Below are positions 1-7,244 of a stretch of DNA of 64,000 bases, in pieces. A program made the translations under genes and the position numbers. The stretch spans positions 124,001-188,000 of the forward strand of contig NZ_JAPVBQ010000005.1 in the NCBI RefSeq assembly GCF_026968045.1. Direction: 5' to 3'. The first letter of the stretch is position 1. Each line of letters starts with the position of its first letter. The notes under the pieces are model-generated. The model was not told the origin of the DNA, searched no databases, and was given only the letters and a program-made list of their open reading frames with translations. The stretch is from Modestobacter sp. VKM Ac-2977. Lineage in GTDB: Bacteria; Actinomycetota; Actinomycetes; Mycobacteriales; Geodermatophilaceae.

Positions 1-1
1 C

Positions 2-313
2 GGCCAGGACGCCCCGGACCAGTACTGCACGCCCGACGACCCGGACGGTGACTTCGACGGCGTGGGCCGGGACGCCGACGAGCCGGACACGGTGGCCGGG
101 GAGTTCGCCCGGTTCGCCGAGGAGTGCCAGGTCAGCCGGGAGATCGCCGACGGCTTCGGGTCGCTGGACGAGCTGGGCCGGGGCCGCACCAGCCGGAGCC
201 GGGAGCAGGTCTCGCTCCGCTGGGTGTACCTGCACATGATCGAGGAGTACGCCCGGCACAACGGCCACCCCGACCTGCTCCGCGAACGCATCGACGGCGC
301 CACCGGCGACTGA
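2..313 (+). CDS. DinB/DUF664 family protein, 3' part
   Basis: The start lies before the window; 103 C-terminal residues are visible. The end, with [16 protein letters not shown] followed by DLLRER, is nearly identical to the end of the complete gene that follows, so the two are tandem paralogues. DUF664/DinB proteins are four-helix-bundle metalloproteins; in actinobacteria many are mycothiol-dependent transferases or detoxification enzymes. The conserved His residues of this segment usually help hold the metal. The substrate cannot be told from the sequence. Confidence 0.8.
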   Translation, partial: GQDAPDQYCTPDDPDGDFDGVGRDADEPDTVAGEFARFAEECQVSREIADGFGSLDELGRGRTSRSREQVSLRWVYLHMIEEYARHNGHPDLLRERIDGATGD

Positions 314-380
314 AGAAGGACCCCGTCGCCCCCCACCACTCGCAGGCTCGTGGCGGGCCCCTGCGACGGCGCCGGACCCG

Positions 381-400
381 CTGAGGCCCAGGGGCCTCAG
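381..400 (+). terminator. Hairpin after the first DinB gene
   Basis: Eight-base-pair perfect stem (CTGAGGCC / GGCCTCAG) with a four-base loop, about 65 bases after the stop of the first DinB gene and before the second. There is no U-tract, as is common for actinobacterial terminators. Confidence 0.5.
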
Positions 401-447
401 CGGAGCGCGCCCCGGGTGAGGACGGTCGGCCCCGGCAGACTGGTCGG

Positions 448-984
448 GTGACTGCGTTGCCGCCTGCGCCCACCCGGGTCGACCCGCCGTTCACCGACGG
501 CGAGCGTGCCGCGGTGGAGGCCTGGCTGGACTTCCACCGGGCGACGCTGCTGACCACGTGCGCCGGCCTGACGCCGGAGCAGCTGGGGGAGCGGTCGGTG
601 CCGCCGTCGTCGTTGAGCCTGCGCGGGCTGCTCCGGCACATGACCGACGTCGAGCGGTACTGGTTCACCCGGGTCGTCGCCGGTCGCGAGGCGCCGACGG
701 TCTACTGGGCCGACGAGGACGACGTGGAGTTCGACGGGGTCGGGGCCGACGGCGACGACCCGACCACCGCCGTCCCGGCCGAGCTGGCCGCCTTCACCGC
801 CGAGGTCGAGGCCAGCCGAGCGGTGGCCGCCGGGCACACCTCGCTGGACGACGTCGGCGCCGGGCTCCGGCACGGCGAGCGGGTGTCGCTGCGCTGGGTG
901 TACCTGCACATGATCGAGGAGTACGCCCGGCACAACGGCCACGCCGACCTGCTCCGCGAGCGCACCGACGGCACCACGTCCTAG
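448..984 (+). CDS. DinB/DUF664 family metalloprotein
   Basis: A complete 178-residue protein from a GTG start. The N-terminal helix carries RHMTDVERYWF (His64) and the C-terminal helix carries [14 protein letters not shown], the spaced His residues typical of DUF664/DinB metal sites. Actinobacterial relatives are often annotated as mycothiol-dependent enzymes acting on toxic electrophiles, but the substrate here is unknown. It is a tandem duplicate of the partial gene upstream. It converges on the PAP2 gene, leaving only about 10 bases between the stops. Confidence 0.85.
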   Translation: MTALPPAPTRVDPPFTDGERAAVEAWLDFHRATLLTTCAGLTPEQLGERSVPPSSLSLRGLLRHMTDVERYWFTRVVAGREAPTVYWADEDDVEFDGVGADGDDPTTAVPAELAAFTAEVEASRAVAAGHTSLDDVGAGLRHGERVSLRWVYLHMIEEYARHNGHADLLRERTDGTTS

Positions 985-994
985 CGGGGTGGCC

Positions 995-1609
995 TCAGCG
1001 CAGGGGTGGGAAGACGCTGGCTGCTGCCAGGGCGCCGAGCAGGGATCCGGTGAGGACCTGGGGCCAGGTGTGGGCGTCCAGCACGGTGCGGGACCAGGCG
1101 ATCGCGGCCAGTACGGGGATTCCCAGCAGCGCCCAGGAGCCGAAGAGGACAACGAGGGTGGCCAGGAGCCCGCCGGCGACGGCAGTGTGGATGGAGACCT
1201 TCCACCAGTGGGTGACCGCCAGCACCACCGCCAGGCCGGCCAGCATGGCCAGGATCAGCGCGGTCAGCTCCCGGGGCGCGTCGACCGCGGCCAGCAGCGC
1301 GGCACAGGAAGCCACTGAGCCCAGGGCGATCAGCAGCGGAATGGCGCGGTGGGCGCGTTCTGTGACGTGGTGGTCAGACCACTTGCCGTCCTTGACGCCC
1401 TTGGCGATGTAGGCCATCGGGACACCGGCGACGAACAGGGCGGCGAACCCGCCCCAGGCCGCACCTGCGCCGCTGCCGGCGTTGCGGATGGCCACCACCA
1501 TCAGCCCGGTCACCGCGCAGATCGCCGGCCCGCTGAGCTCGGTGATGACCCGGGCCGTCGTTTGCCGCCGCGCAGGCCGGGTGCGGCTGGTCGTCGTCCT
1601 CCTGCTCAC
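995..1609 (-). CDS. PAP2-type phosphatase, integral membrane
   Basis: 204 residues from a GTG that overlaps the stop of the upstream gene (GTGA), so the two are probably translationally coupled. Several hydrophobic helices surround diverged PAP2 signatures: KWSDHHVTERAHR (motif 1), KVSIHTA in place of PSGH (motif 2) and SRTVLDAHTWPQV (motif 3, with Arg and His). PAP2 enzymes dephosphorylate lipid phosphates or undecaprenyl pyrophosphate at the membrane. The longer reading frame upstream of this GTG is not favoured because it would run far into the neighbouring gene. Confidence 0.75.
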   Translation of the reverse strand: MSRRTTTSRTRPARRQTTARVITELSGPAICAVTGLMVVAIRNAGSGAGAAWGGFAALFVAGVPMAYIAKGVKDGKWSDHHVTERAHRAIPLLIALGSVASCAALLAAVDAPRELTALILAMLAGLAVVLAVTHWWKVSIHTAVAGGLLATLVVLFGSWALLGIPVLAAIAWSRTVLDAHTWPQVLTGSLLGALAAASVFPPLR

Positions 1610-2715
1610 CCGGCCTCCTGCGGCTGTCTCGCGCAGCCGGTGCGGGCCGCCCGGTAGGCCTCGGCCAGGGCCAGCAGGTGCTCCCGCTCCTGCGCAGTAC
1701 TGGCCACCGTGGGCAGCAGCCCGGCGGCGATACACCCGCCGGGCTCCTCGTCGCCGCTCCTCCACCGGCCGCGGTCGGCGGCCAGCGCCTGGGCCGTGGC
1801 CGTGACCGGGTCGAGATCTCCGTCTGGTGGCGCGTGCACCCGGGCGTGGACCAGGGCGTCGGCGATCTCCAGCAGGTGCCGGTCATAGCGAAGCTCGGCC
1901 CGCCGCACCGTGGTCGGTGCGCTGGTGGGCAGGGCCACCAGCGGGAACGAGCCGGTGAGGTCCCGCCACAGCGGGTCCAACCGCTGGATGCCGGCCATGG
2001 CGGTGACCCAGCGCCGAGCGGCGGTCAAGGCCCGTGGGGTGAGGACCCCGACCGCCAGCACACACAACCCCACGACCGCGGCCGCTGACCCCCTGAGCTG
2101 GATCACCGCAGGATCGGCGGCGCTCACCGAGGCGATGAGCGTGTAGAGGAGGCGACTGAGTGGATAGCCCAGACAGATCGCCGACCCCCAGCCGACCAGG
2201 GCCAGACTGACGGCGATCCCGCGGTCTGCAGGGGTGAAGGCGTAGCGGTGGCACAGCCGCACGATGTCGGCCAGCACGTAGACCAGGTAGCTGTTGAACA
2301 CCAGCCGGTAGACCGCTATCTGTCCCAGCATCCCGTAGGCCTCGTCCAGGTCACCGACGTACCGGTCGTGCACCGGGGCGGCCAGGAAGGCCACCACCAT
2401 CAACGCCAGCACCAGGCCGGCCACCGCGACCCGGATACCGGTCTGCCCGCGGCTGGGGCGCCCGGTCCTCAAGGCCAGCAGGAACAGCTGCGCGGCGACC
2501 CCGGCGACCACGATCAGCCCGTGCTCGAGCAGGTCGCTGACGTAGGGTCCGGTCACGTGGTCGATGGCCTGCTCGGTGGCCTTGATGCTCACCCCGGCGG
2601 CCACCGCGGCGGCAGCCAAGGCGTACGTACCGTTGATGAAGCTGGGTGCCTGACCGAAGCTGCGCGCCCGGGCGGCGGTAGCGATCCGGAGCAGGGCGAC
2701 CGCTGCGTAGATCAC
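1606..2715 (-). CDS. MAB_1171c-type putative membrane transporter (DUF6545-like)
   Basis: A 369-residue protein starting at GTG. The first 230 or so residues hold about seven hydrophobic helices. A soluble tail follows, with ELRYDRHLLEIADALVHARVH and a run of helices ending in LALAEAYRAARTG, the layout of the family annotated as MAB_1171c putative transporters (DUF6545 tail). Function is not established in the family. It overlaps the downstream PAP2 gene and its own start overlaps the stop of a truncated upstream frame, so it was once the middle gene of an operon. In other actinobacteria such genes sit next to small regulators or ImmA/IrrE-like proteins. Confidence 0.7.
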   Translation of the reverse strand: MIYAAVALLRIATAARARSFGQAPSFINGTYALAAAAVAAGVSIKATEQAIDHVTGPYVSDLLEHGLIVVAGVAAQLFLLALRTGRPSRGQTGIRVAVAGLVLALMVVAFLAAPVHDRYVGDLDEAYGMLGQIAVYRLVFNSYLVYVLADIVRLCHRYAFTPADRGIAVSLALVGWGSAICLGYPLSRLLYTLIASVSAADPAVIQLRGSAAAVVGLCVLAVGVLTPRALTAARRWVTAMAGIQRLDPLWRDLTGSFPLVALPTSAPTTVRRAELRYDRHLLEIADALVHARVHAPPDGDLDPVTATAQALAADRGRWRSGDEEPGGCIAAGLLPTVASTAQEREHLLALAEAYRAARTGCARQPQEAG

Positions 2716-2850
2716 CGCAGCGCTTCGGTCAGCCGCCCTAGCTCCCCGCCTTGGGCCGGCGCGCGCTTGTTGTGCGCGGCCCGGATGAGGCTGGTGCCAA
2801 TACTGTCATCGACGTTCAGGCGCCGCATGACGCGGTGCATGATGTCGTGC
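2712..2850 (-). pseudogene. 3' remnant of a gene that preceded the MAB_1171c-type gene
   Basis: The minus-strand frame ending HRVMRRLNVDDSIGTSLIRA and then LTEALR stops at 2712 in a GTGA overlap with the start of the membrane-protein gene, as a real upstream operon partner would. Beyond about 2850 the same strand runs antisense to a different gene on the plus strand, so only about 45 C-terminal residues look genuine. I infer that the rest was lost at a rearrangement junction near 2850. The original family is not identified. Confidence 0.45.
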
Positions 2851-3407
2851 TCACCGGTGAGGACGGATCCACCCTGAGCATTGGCTTGCCCTTCAGGGGC
2901 GAGGCTGGCACAGCGGTGACGCACGGGACTGTGGTGTACCCCGCCCACGGAAGCGCCAACGTGGTGGTGCCCACGCTGATGGGAGCGCAAATGCTGACAG
3001 TCGTTGCCGACGCAGCAGCTCCCACGCATTACGCGTACGAGATCGAGTTGGCCGCCGGGCAGCGCCTCGCCCTCGTTGATGAAGGGGCCGCTGTCCTCAA
3101 TGCAGACGGCACTACTGGGCACTTGATCACGGCGCCGTGGGCGAAGGACGCCAACGGGCAGACGGTTGCCACTCACTTTGAGATTGAGCGGAACACGCTC
3201 ACTCAGGTGGTGAGTCACACGAGTGCCGGGGCCGTCGCATACCCAGTTGTAGCCGACCCGATCTTCCTCCCTCTCTTTGTGGTCCGGTGCCTCACGGGCA
3301 TTGGGCTAAATGGTCCGCAGATTACTCGAATTGCGGAGAAGGGTACAGTCACAGCCATGCTTGCTGCAGGTGGCTGGGCAGCAGTCCGTTGCGTCATGGG
3401 GAGGTGA
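2751..3407 (+). CDS. Hypothetical protein with YPVVADP motif, probably N-terminally truncated
   Basis: 218 residues if the first in-frame start is used, but the first 30 or so residues lie antisense to the remnant on the other strand, and no signal peptide is visible. From about residue 34 (LTGEDGSTLSIGLP) the protein follows a pattern I know from secreted actinobacterial proteins of unknown function: a beta-rich region, APWAKDANGQTVATHFEIE, then AYPVVADPIF and a hydrophobic Gly/Ala-rich tail. Those relatives begin with an export signal, so this copy may be non-functional or mis-started. Its GC content is visibly lower than that of its neighbours. Confidence 0.5.
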   Translation: MGRRALVVRGPDEAGANTVIDVQAPHDAVHDVVLTGEDGSTLSIGLPFRGEAGTAVTHGTVVYPAHGSANVVVPTLMGAQMLTVVADAAAPTHYAYEIELAAGQRLALVDEGAAVLNADGTTGHLITAPWAKDANGQTVATHFEIERNTLTQVVSHTSAGAVAYPVVADPIFLPLFVVRCLTGIGLNGPQITRIAEKGTVTAMLAAGGWAAVRCVMGR

Positions 3408-3409
3408 AT

Positions 3410-3700
3410 ATGTTCACTGGACGACGAGACGTGAACGCCCTGAAGGCCGAGCTGAAGGAAGTGGACGCACTCATTTCCGCCCATCCCCTCGCATCTCAAC
3501 GTACGCGCGCTGCCCACGCGATAGTGGACAAGCGCCAGTCCAGAGACGCGACCGAGGTCGACAAGGAACTGGCGGCGGACGGGTTGCCGAGTGTCAAGCA
3601 GCTCGGCAAGGTCCAGGCGTCGGGCACGTGGAGCTGGTGGAAGCTGCACAGGCGGAAGATGAAGCTCGAGAAGAAGATCGACAGCGCACTTCCTCGGTGA
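3410..3700 (+). CDS. Small charged hypothetical protein
   Basis: 96 residues from an ATG preceded by GGGAGG at good spacing, two bases after the stop of the previous gene, so the pair forms an operon. The protein is Lys/Arg/Glu-rich and mostly helical: an N-terminal amphipathic helix (NALKAELKEVDALIS), a central charged stretch, and a C-terminal KLHRRKMKLEKKIDSAL helix, with a TWSWW patch at 73-77. It has no export signal. Family unknown. Its pairing with a (formerly) secreted partner and its lower GC suggest a transferred two-gene cassette. Confidence 0.55.
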   Translation: MFTGRRDVNALKAELKEVDALISAHPLASQRTRAAHAIVDKRQSRDATEVDKELAADGLPSVKQLGKVQASGTWSWWKLHRRKMKLEKKIDSALPR

Positions 3701-3702
3701 GC

Positions 3703-3738
3703 GCTGGGGGGCGGGCCATACCCAGCTCGCCCCCCAGC
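3703..3738 (+). terminator. Hairpin ending the two-gene cassette
   Basis: GCTGGGGGGCG pairs perfectly with CGCCCCCCAGC across a 14-base loop, three bases after the stop of the 96-residue gene. Confidence 0.65.
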
Positions 3739-3865
3739 ATTCGAGATCGAGCAAAAGGCCGGTCTGTCGACCATCGACCGGACGCTGAGTCGCATGTGAC
3801 GTCCGGAAACCGTCTCCCGTCATGCGCAGGGCTCAGGCAACTCGACCTGCGCGACCGGCTGGTGA

Positions 3866-4080
3866 TCCTGCCGGGCGGCCGTAGGTGACGGGGCGGTCGA
3901 GGCCTTACCGGGATCACCGGCAGGTCGTCGCGGGCATGGTCCACCGCTACCGGTGGGGTCCGCCTGGCGGGACCTGCCCGAGCGGTCGGGTCCGTGGCAG
4001 ACGGGATGGAGGCGGCACGCCCGGTTCTCCCGGGACGGCACCTGCGACAAGGTGCCGAATGCTGGCCACCCGCTGCGACG
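3866..4080 (+). pseudogene. Decayed IS5-type transposase fragment
   Basis: Split over two frames, the plus strand reads YRDHRQVVAGMVHRYRWG and then, after a frameshift near 3953, SAWRDLPERSGPWQTGWRRH followed by ARFSRDGT. This is the conserved N-terminal region of IS5-family (DUF4096) transposases. A stop near 3884, the frameshift and the missing DDE catalytic domain show it is dead. I could not define inverted repeats. The rest of 3739-4190 shows no gene. Confidence 0.65.
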
Positions 4081-4192
4081 AGCACGCACTCGTGTACTGC
4101 GGAGCCGCCGTCCTGGCAGCCGTCCTCACCTGGACCTGAACGTAAGAGACACGCCCCGGCCCCCGATCTACCGAGATGTCCGTTCCGCTGAG

Positions 4193-4228
4193 CCCGAGGG
4201 GCCGACATCGCGACGTCGGCCCCTCGGG
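4193..4228. terminator. Strong palindromic hairpin between the IS remnant and the amidase gene
   Basis: Fourteen-base-pair perfect stem (CCCGAGGGGCCGAC / GTCGGCCCCTCGGG) with an eight-base loop, ending one base from the stop of the acetamidase gene on the minus strand, so it probably terminates that gene. Its core resembles the hairpin at 5199-5228 and looks like a member of a repeated palindrome family. Confidence 0.65.
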
Positions 4229-4229
4229 G

Positions 4230-5183
4230 CTAGCGGATGGCGCCCCAGGGGAGGACGGCGTGGACGCCGACGACCTGGTTGACCACCTGGGTGACCCGCA
4301 GGTGGACCACCACGCTGGCCAGGGCGAGCGCGTCGGAGCGGCCGATGCCGTGCAGCGCGGCCAGGACGTCGAGCATCGCGTCCAGCGCGATCGCCATCGC
4401 CTCGTCCAGGTCGCCGGCCACGCCCATCGTCACCCAGCCGGCGGGGGTGCGGGCGACCGGCGTGGTGACCGGGGCGCCGAAGAGGTCCGGCAGCACGTCC
4501 AGGGTCAGGTCGACGGCGTCCATCGGGCACTCGATCGCCGTCCCGGCCACCTCGCCGTCCCCCTGCGCGGCGTGCCCGTCGCCGACCGACAGCAGCCCGC
4601 CGGGCACGGTCACCGGCAGGTAGAGCGTCGAGCCGGCGACCAGTTCGCGGCAGTCGATGTTCCCGCCGTGCCAGTACGGCGGGATGGTCGAGTGCTGACC
4701 GGGCTCGGCCGGCGGCACGCCCATCACGCCCAGGAACGGCCGCAGCGCGACCGAGTGCCCGGCCTGGTTGCGCCCGATCCCGGCCGTGCCGTCCAGCGTC
4801 CAGCGGTGGACGACGGGCGCCGCCGTCACCCCGAGCCGCTCGTTCAGCGCGGTCGACCGCAGCCCGCAGTACGTCGTCCCGAAGGCCCCCGGGACGACGT
4901 CGTCGATGCGGACGGCGAGCACCTGCCCCGGCTCGGCGCCCCGAACGCACACCGGGCCGGTGAGCGCGTGCCCGGCCGCCGGGTCGTACGCCGGGTGCCG
5001 GGGCCGCTCGGCCAGGTCGGCCGCGGTGTCCGCGCCGGTGTACGGGCCGGTCGACCAGCCGGAGTCCAGCGTCCCGATGCGCACCGTCGACCCCGGCTCG
5101 ACGGTCAGGGCAGGCGGGAGCGAGGGGTCCCAGTGCCCGTGCAGCGTGCGCTCGTCGGGCAACAGGACGTGACCAGGCTCCAT
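4230..5183 (-). CDS. Acetamidase/formamidase family amidohydrolase
   Basis: 317 residues, the usual size for the FmdA/AmdA family, which hydrolyses formamide, acetamide or related short amides to ammonia and the acid in the cytosol. Diagnostic stretches include GGNIDCRELVAGSTLYLPV near residue 170, then GLLSVGDGHAAQGDGEVAGT and AIECP, which contribute to the metal/active site. It is flanked by hairpins on both sides and appears monocistronic. The exact amide substrate cannot be assigned. Confidence 0.9.
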   Translation of the reverse strand: MEPGHVLLPDERTLHGHWDPSLPPALTVEPGSTVRIGTLDSGWSTGPYTGADTAADLAERPRHPAYDPAAGHALTGPVCVRGAEPGQVLAVRIDDVVPGAFGTTYCGLRSTALNERLGVTAAPVVHRWTLDGTAGIGRNQAGHSVALRPFLGVMGVPPAEPGQHSTIPPYWHGGNIDCRELVAGSTLYLPVTVPGGLLSVGDGHAAQGDGEVAGTAIECPMDAVDLTLDVLPDLFGAPVTTPVARTPAGWVTMGVAGDLDEAMAIALDAMLDVLAALHGIGRSDALALASVVVHLRVTQVVNQVVGVHAVLPWGAIR

Positions 5184-5198
5184 GCCCTCATCTTGCGG

Positions 5199-5228
5199 GA
5201 GGGGCCAAAGTCGTGATTTCGGCCCCTC
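5199..5228 (-). terminator. Hairpin between the serine hydrolase and amidase genes
   Basis: GAGGGGCC pairs with GGCCCCTC, and the stem continues as AAA/TTT with one bulged base around a TCGTGA loop. It overlaps the stop codon of the serine hydrolase gene and precedes the amidase start. On the minus strand the core GAGGGGCCGAAATCACGAC is very close to that of the hairpin at 4193-4228. Confidence 0.6.
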
Positions 5229-6474
5229 AGATCAACGCCTGCTGGACCAGGGGGCGGAGGTGGTTGCGCACCGGCAGGGTGCTCGAGGGGAGGAGCTGCG
5301 TGTAGAAGGTGACCGTCAGGTCCTCCACCGGGTCGACGTAGAACTCCGTGGACGCCGCCCCGCCCCAGCTGTACGTGCCCACGCTGGACACCCCGCCGTA
5401 GCGCACCGGGTCCAGCACCATGGAGAACCCGAGCCCGAAGCCGACGCCGCGCAGCGGGGTCTCGGCGTACAGCGGCCGGCCGGCGGTCTCCAGGTCCAGC
5501 CCGCCGGGGAGGTGGTTGCGCACCATGTGCGCCACGGTGCGCGGGCCCAGCACCCGGCCGGCGTCCGGGTCGTCACTGACCGAACCCCCGCGGCGCAGCA
5601 TCTCGACGAACCTCAGGTAGTCACCCGCCGTGGAGACCAGCCCGGCGCCGCCGGCGAGGAAGGTGGGCTTGCGCAGCGCGGCCTGGGCGAACGGGGCCGG
5701 CAGCAACGTCACCCCAGGGCCGTAGAGCTGGGCCAGGGAGTCGACGTCGTCCTCGGGGCGCAGCCCGAAGGAGGTCTCGGTCATGCCCAGCGGCCCGAAC
5801 ACCCGCTCGGCGAAGAGCTCGTCCAGCGGCTTGCCGGCGATCACCTCGATCAGCCGACCGAGCACGTCGGTGGAGACGCCGTAGTTCCACTCGGTGCCCG
5901 GCTGGAACAGCACCGGCATCTCCGCGAACTGGCGCACCACCTCGGCCGAGTCGGCGCCGGGCGGGGTGCCCCACTCGTGCCCGCGCAGCCGGTACAGCCC
6001 GTCGACCGGGTGGGCGTGGTGGAAGCCGTAGGTCAGCCCGGAGGTGTGCGTCAGCAGGTGCCACACCCGGATCGGCTCCAGCAGCGGCACGGTCACCGGC
6101 TTCTGCGCCGGGCCGGCGGTCCAGACCCGGGTGTCGGCGAACTCGGGCAGCCAGCGGCTGATCGGGTCGGTGAGCTCGAAGGCGCCCTCCTCGTACAGCG
6201 ACATCGCCGCGACCGAGGTGACCGGCTTGGTCATCGAGTAGATGCGCCAGCGGGTGTCGTCGGTGACCGGCAGGCCGGCCTCGACGTCGCGCTGCCCGTG
6301 CCGGCCGACGTGCACCAGCCGGCCGTGCCGGGCGACGGTGACCAGGAACCCGGGCAGGTGGCCCTCGTCCACGTAGCGGGCCAGCCGGCGGTCCAGCCGC
6401 TGCAGCCGGCCGGCGTCCAGCCCGACCTCGGCCGGGTCGGTGGTCACGGACAGGTCGGTCTGCACAGCCGTCAC
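5227..6474 (-). CDS. Class C beta-lactamase-fold serine hydrolase
   Basis: 415 residues from a GTG. The longer reading frame would start inside the hairpin at 6514-6569 and is not favoured. It has the serine beta-lactamase/esterase layout: SMTK at 80-83 (nucleophile Ser and general-base Lys), a Tyr in WNYGVSTDVLG where YxN normally lies, and a C-terminal TYSWGGAASTEF that replaces the KTG triad as in EstB-like esterases. There is no signal peptide, so it is probably cytosolic. This family includes esterases, transesterases and D-amino-acid hydrolases; the substrate is open. The stop overlaps a terminator hairpin. Confidence 0.85.
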   Translation of the reverse strand: MTAVQTDLSVTTDPAEVGLDAGRLQRLDRRLARYVDEGHLPGFLVTVARHGRLVHVGRHGQRDVEAGLPVTDDTRWRIYSMTKPVTSVAAMSLYEEGAFELTDPISRWLPEFADTRVWTAGPAQKPVTVPLLEPIRVWHLLTHTSGLTYGFHHAHPVDGLYRLRGHEWGTPPGADSAEVVRQFAEMPVLFQPGTEWNYGVSTDVLGRLIEVIAGKPLDELFAERVFGPLGMTETSFGLRPEDDVDSLAQLYGPGVTLLPAPFAQAALRKPTFLAGGAGLVSTAGDYLRFVEMLRRGGSVSDDPDAGRVLGPRTVAHMVRNHLPGGLDLETAGRPLYAETPLRGVGFGLGFSMVLDPVRYGGVSSVGTYSWGGAASTEFYVDPVEDLTVTFYTQLLPSSTLPVRNHLRPLVQQALI

Positions 6475-6513
6475 GCGGCACTCCGCTCGTCGCGGGCACC
6501 GCTCCCCGATGAG

Positions 6514-6569
6514 CGACGCCCCCGCCGGGCATCCTGGCACGGGGTGCCAGGAGCGCGACGGGGGCGTCG
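6514..6569 (-). terminator. Two-tier hairpin after the HU gene
   Basis: An outer stem of 11 base pairs (CGACGCCCCCG / CGGGGGCGTCG) encloses an inner perfect 8-base-pair stem (CCTGGCAC / GTGCCAGG). It lies 40-95 bases past the HU stop on the minus strand and before the serine hydrolase start, so it should insulate the two genes. Confidence 0.65.
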
Positions 6570-6607
6570 GGGTGGTGCTCGGTGCGGCCCCGGGACGGGG
6601 CCTGAGC

Positions 6608-6895
6608 TCACTGCACCGGGACGGCGGCAGCAGCCTTCTTGAGGTTGGAGCCGGCGGTCACCTTGGCGGTGTGCGCAGCGGCGATCTCGATCGACTCGCC
6701 GGTCTGCGGGTTGCGGCCGGTACGCGCCGAACGCTGCGAGCGCTCGACGGTCAGCAGACCGGGGACGGCGACCTTGTCGCCCCGGGTGATGGCCTCGACG
6801 AGCTCCTCCTGGAGCCCGTTGAGGACCGAGTCGACGGTGGACGCCGGGACGTCGGCGCGCTTGGAGATGGCGGAGACGAGTTCGGCCTTGTTCAT
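6608..6895 (-). CDS. hup: HU family nucleoid-associated DNA-binding protein
   Basis: 95 residues from an ATG preceded by GAGAGGAA. This is the short HU form without the Lys/Ala-rich tail of many actinobacterial HupB proteins. N-terminal helices (MNKAELVSAISKRADVPAS) are followed by the beta-arm region GLLTVERSQRSARTGRNPQTG, with the intercalating Pro of RNPQTG that kinks DNA. HU compacts the nucleoid and acts as an architectural factor. Monocistronic, with a strong hairpin downstream. Confidence 0.95.
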   Translation of the reverse strand: MNKAELVSAISKRADVPASTVDSVLNGLQEELVEAITRGDKVAVPGLLTVERSQRSARTGRNPQTGESIEIAAAHTAKVTAGSNLKKAAAAVPVQ

Positions 6896-7244
6896 GGTGT
6901 TCCTCTCGCGTGGGTGGAGCAGCCCACCCCGGTGCGGGGTGGGCGCAGACGTGGTGTCGCGCCTGGTCGGACCGGGCGCGTTCCCCGGTCGTCCTGGCGG
7001 ACCTCCGGGCCTCCACCGTGCCAACTCGCTGGACACCAGGTGTGCAGCGGGGGTCCGGTGGGCGGATCTGGCCGACCCCGTCGTCGACCAGGAACGGCGG
7101 GCACGTTGCCATGCCGACCTGGGTGTTGGCGAGCGGTGACCCCGGATTTCCGGGGATTTCCTGCTCGTTGGTCACAACCGTCACGTTCTGTGGACCGTCC
7201 GGCCCGGCGCGCGACCCGCTCACGGTCGTCCTAGCGTTGGGGGC
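6896..7244. other. Divergent intergenic region, HU / aldo-keto reductase
   Basis: About 350 bases holding the promoters of both genes. I see no short gene. A 10-base-spaced direct repeat of GGATTTCC (7144-7151 and 7154-7161) is the only clear structure and could be a regulatory site. No convincing -10/-35 pair was identified. Confidence 0.4.

Noticed and set aside
2248-2877. Plus-strand frame ending MRLVPILSSTFRRRMTRCMM, a possible signal peptide for the truncated gene
   Set aside because: It is in a different frame from the YPVVADP-motif protein, stops at 2877 and lacks a signal-peptidase site.
4176-5216. Long open frame on the plus strand opposite the amidase gene
   Set aside because: Composition is Arg/Gly/His/Val-rich with no family resemblance; it is the GC-driven antisense shadow of a clear acetamidase gene. 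The same holds for the long frames opposite the surface proteins, the APP1-PLD gene, the CNNM genes and the glucuronate operon.
7144-7161. GGATTTCC direct repeat as a start of a CRISPR-like or iteron array
   Set aside because: Only two adjacent copies exist and there are no spacers; it is recorded simply as structure in the HU/reductase intergenic region.
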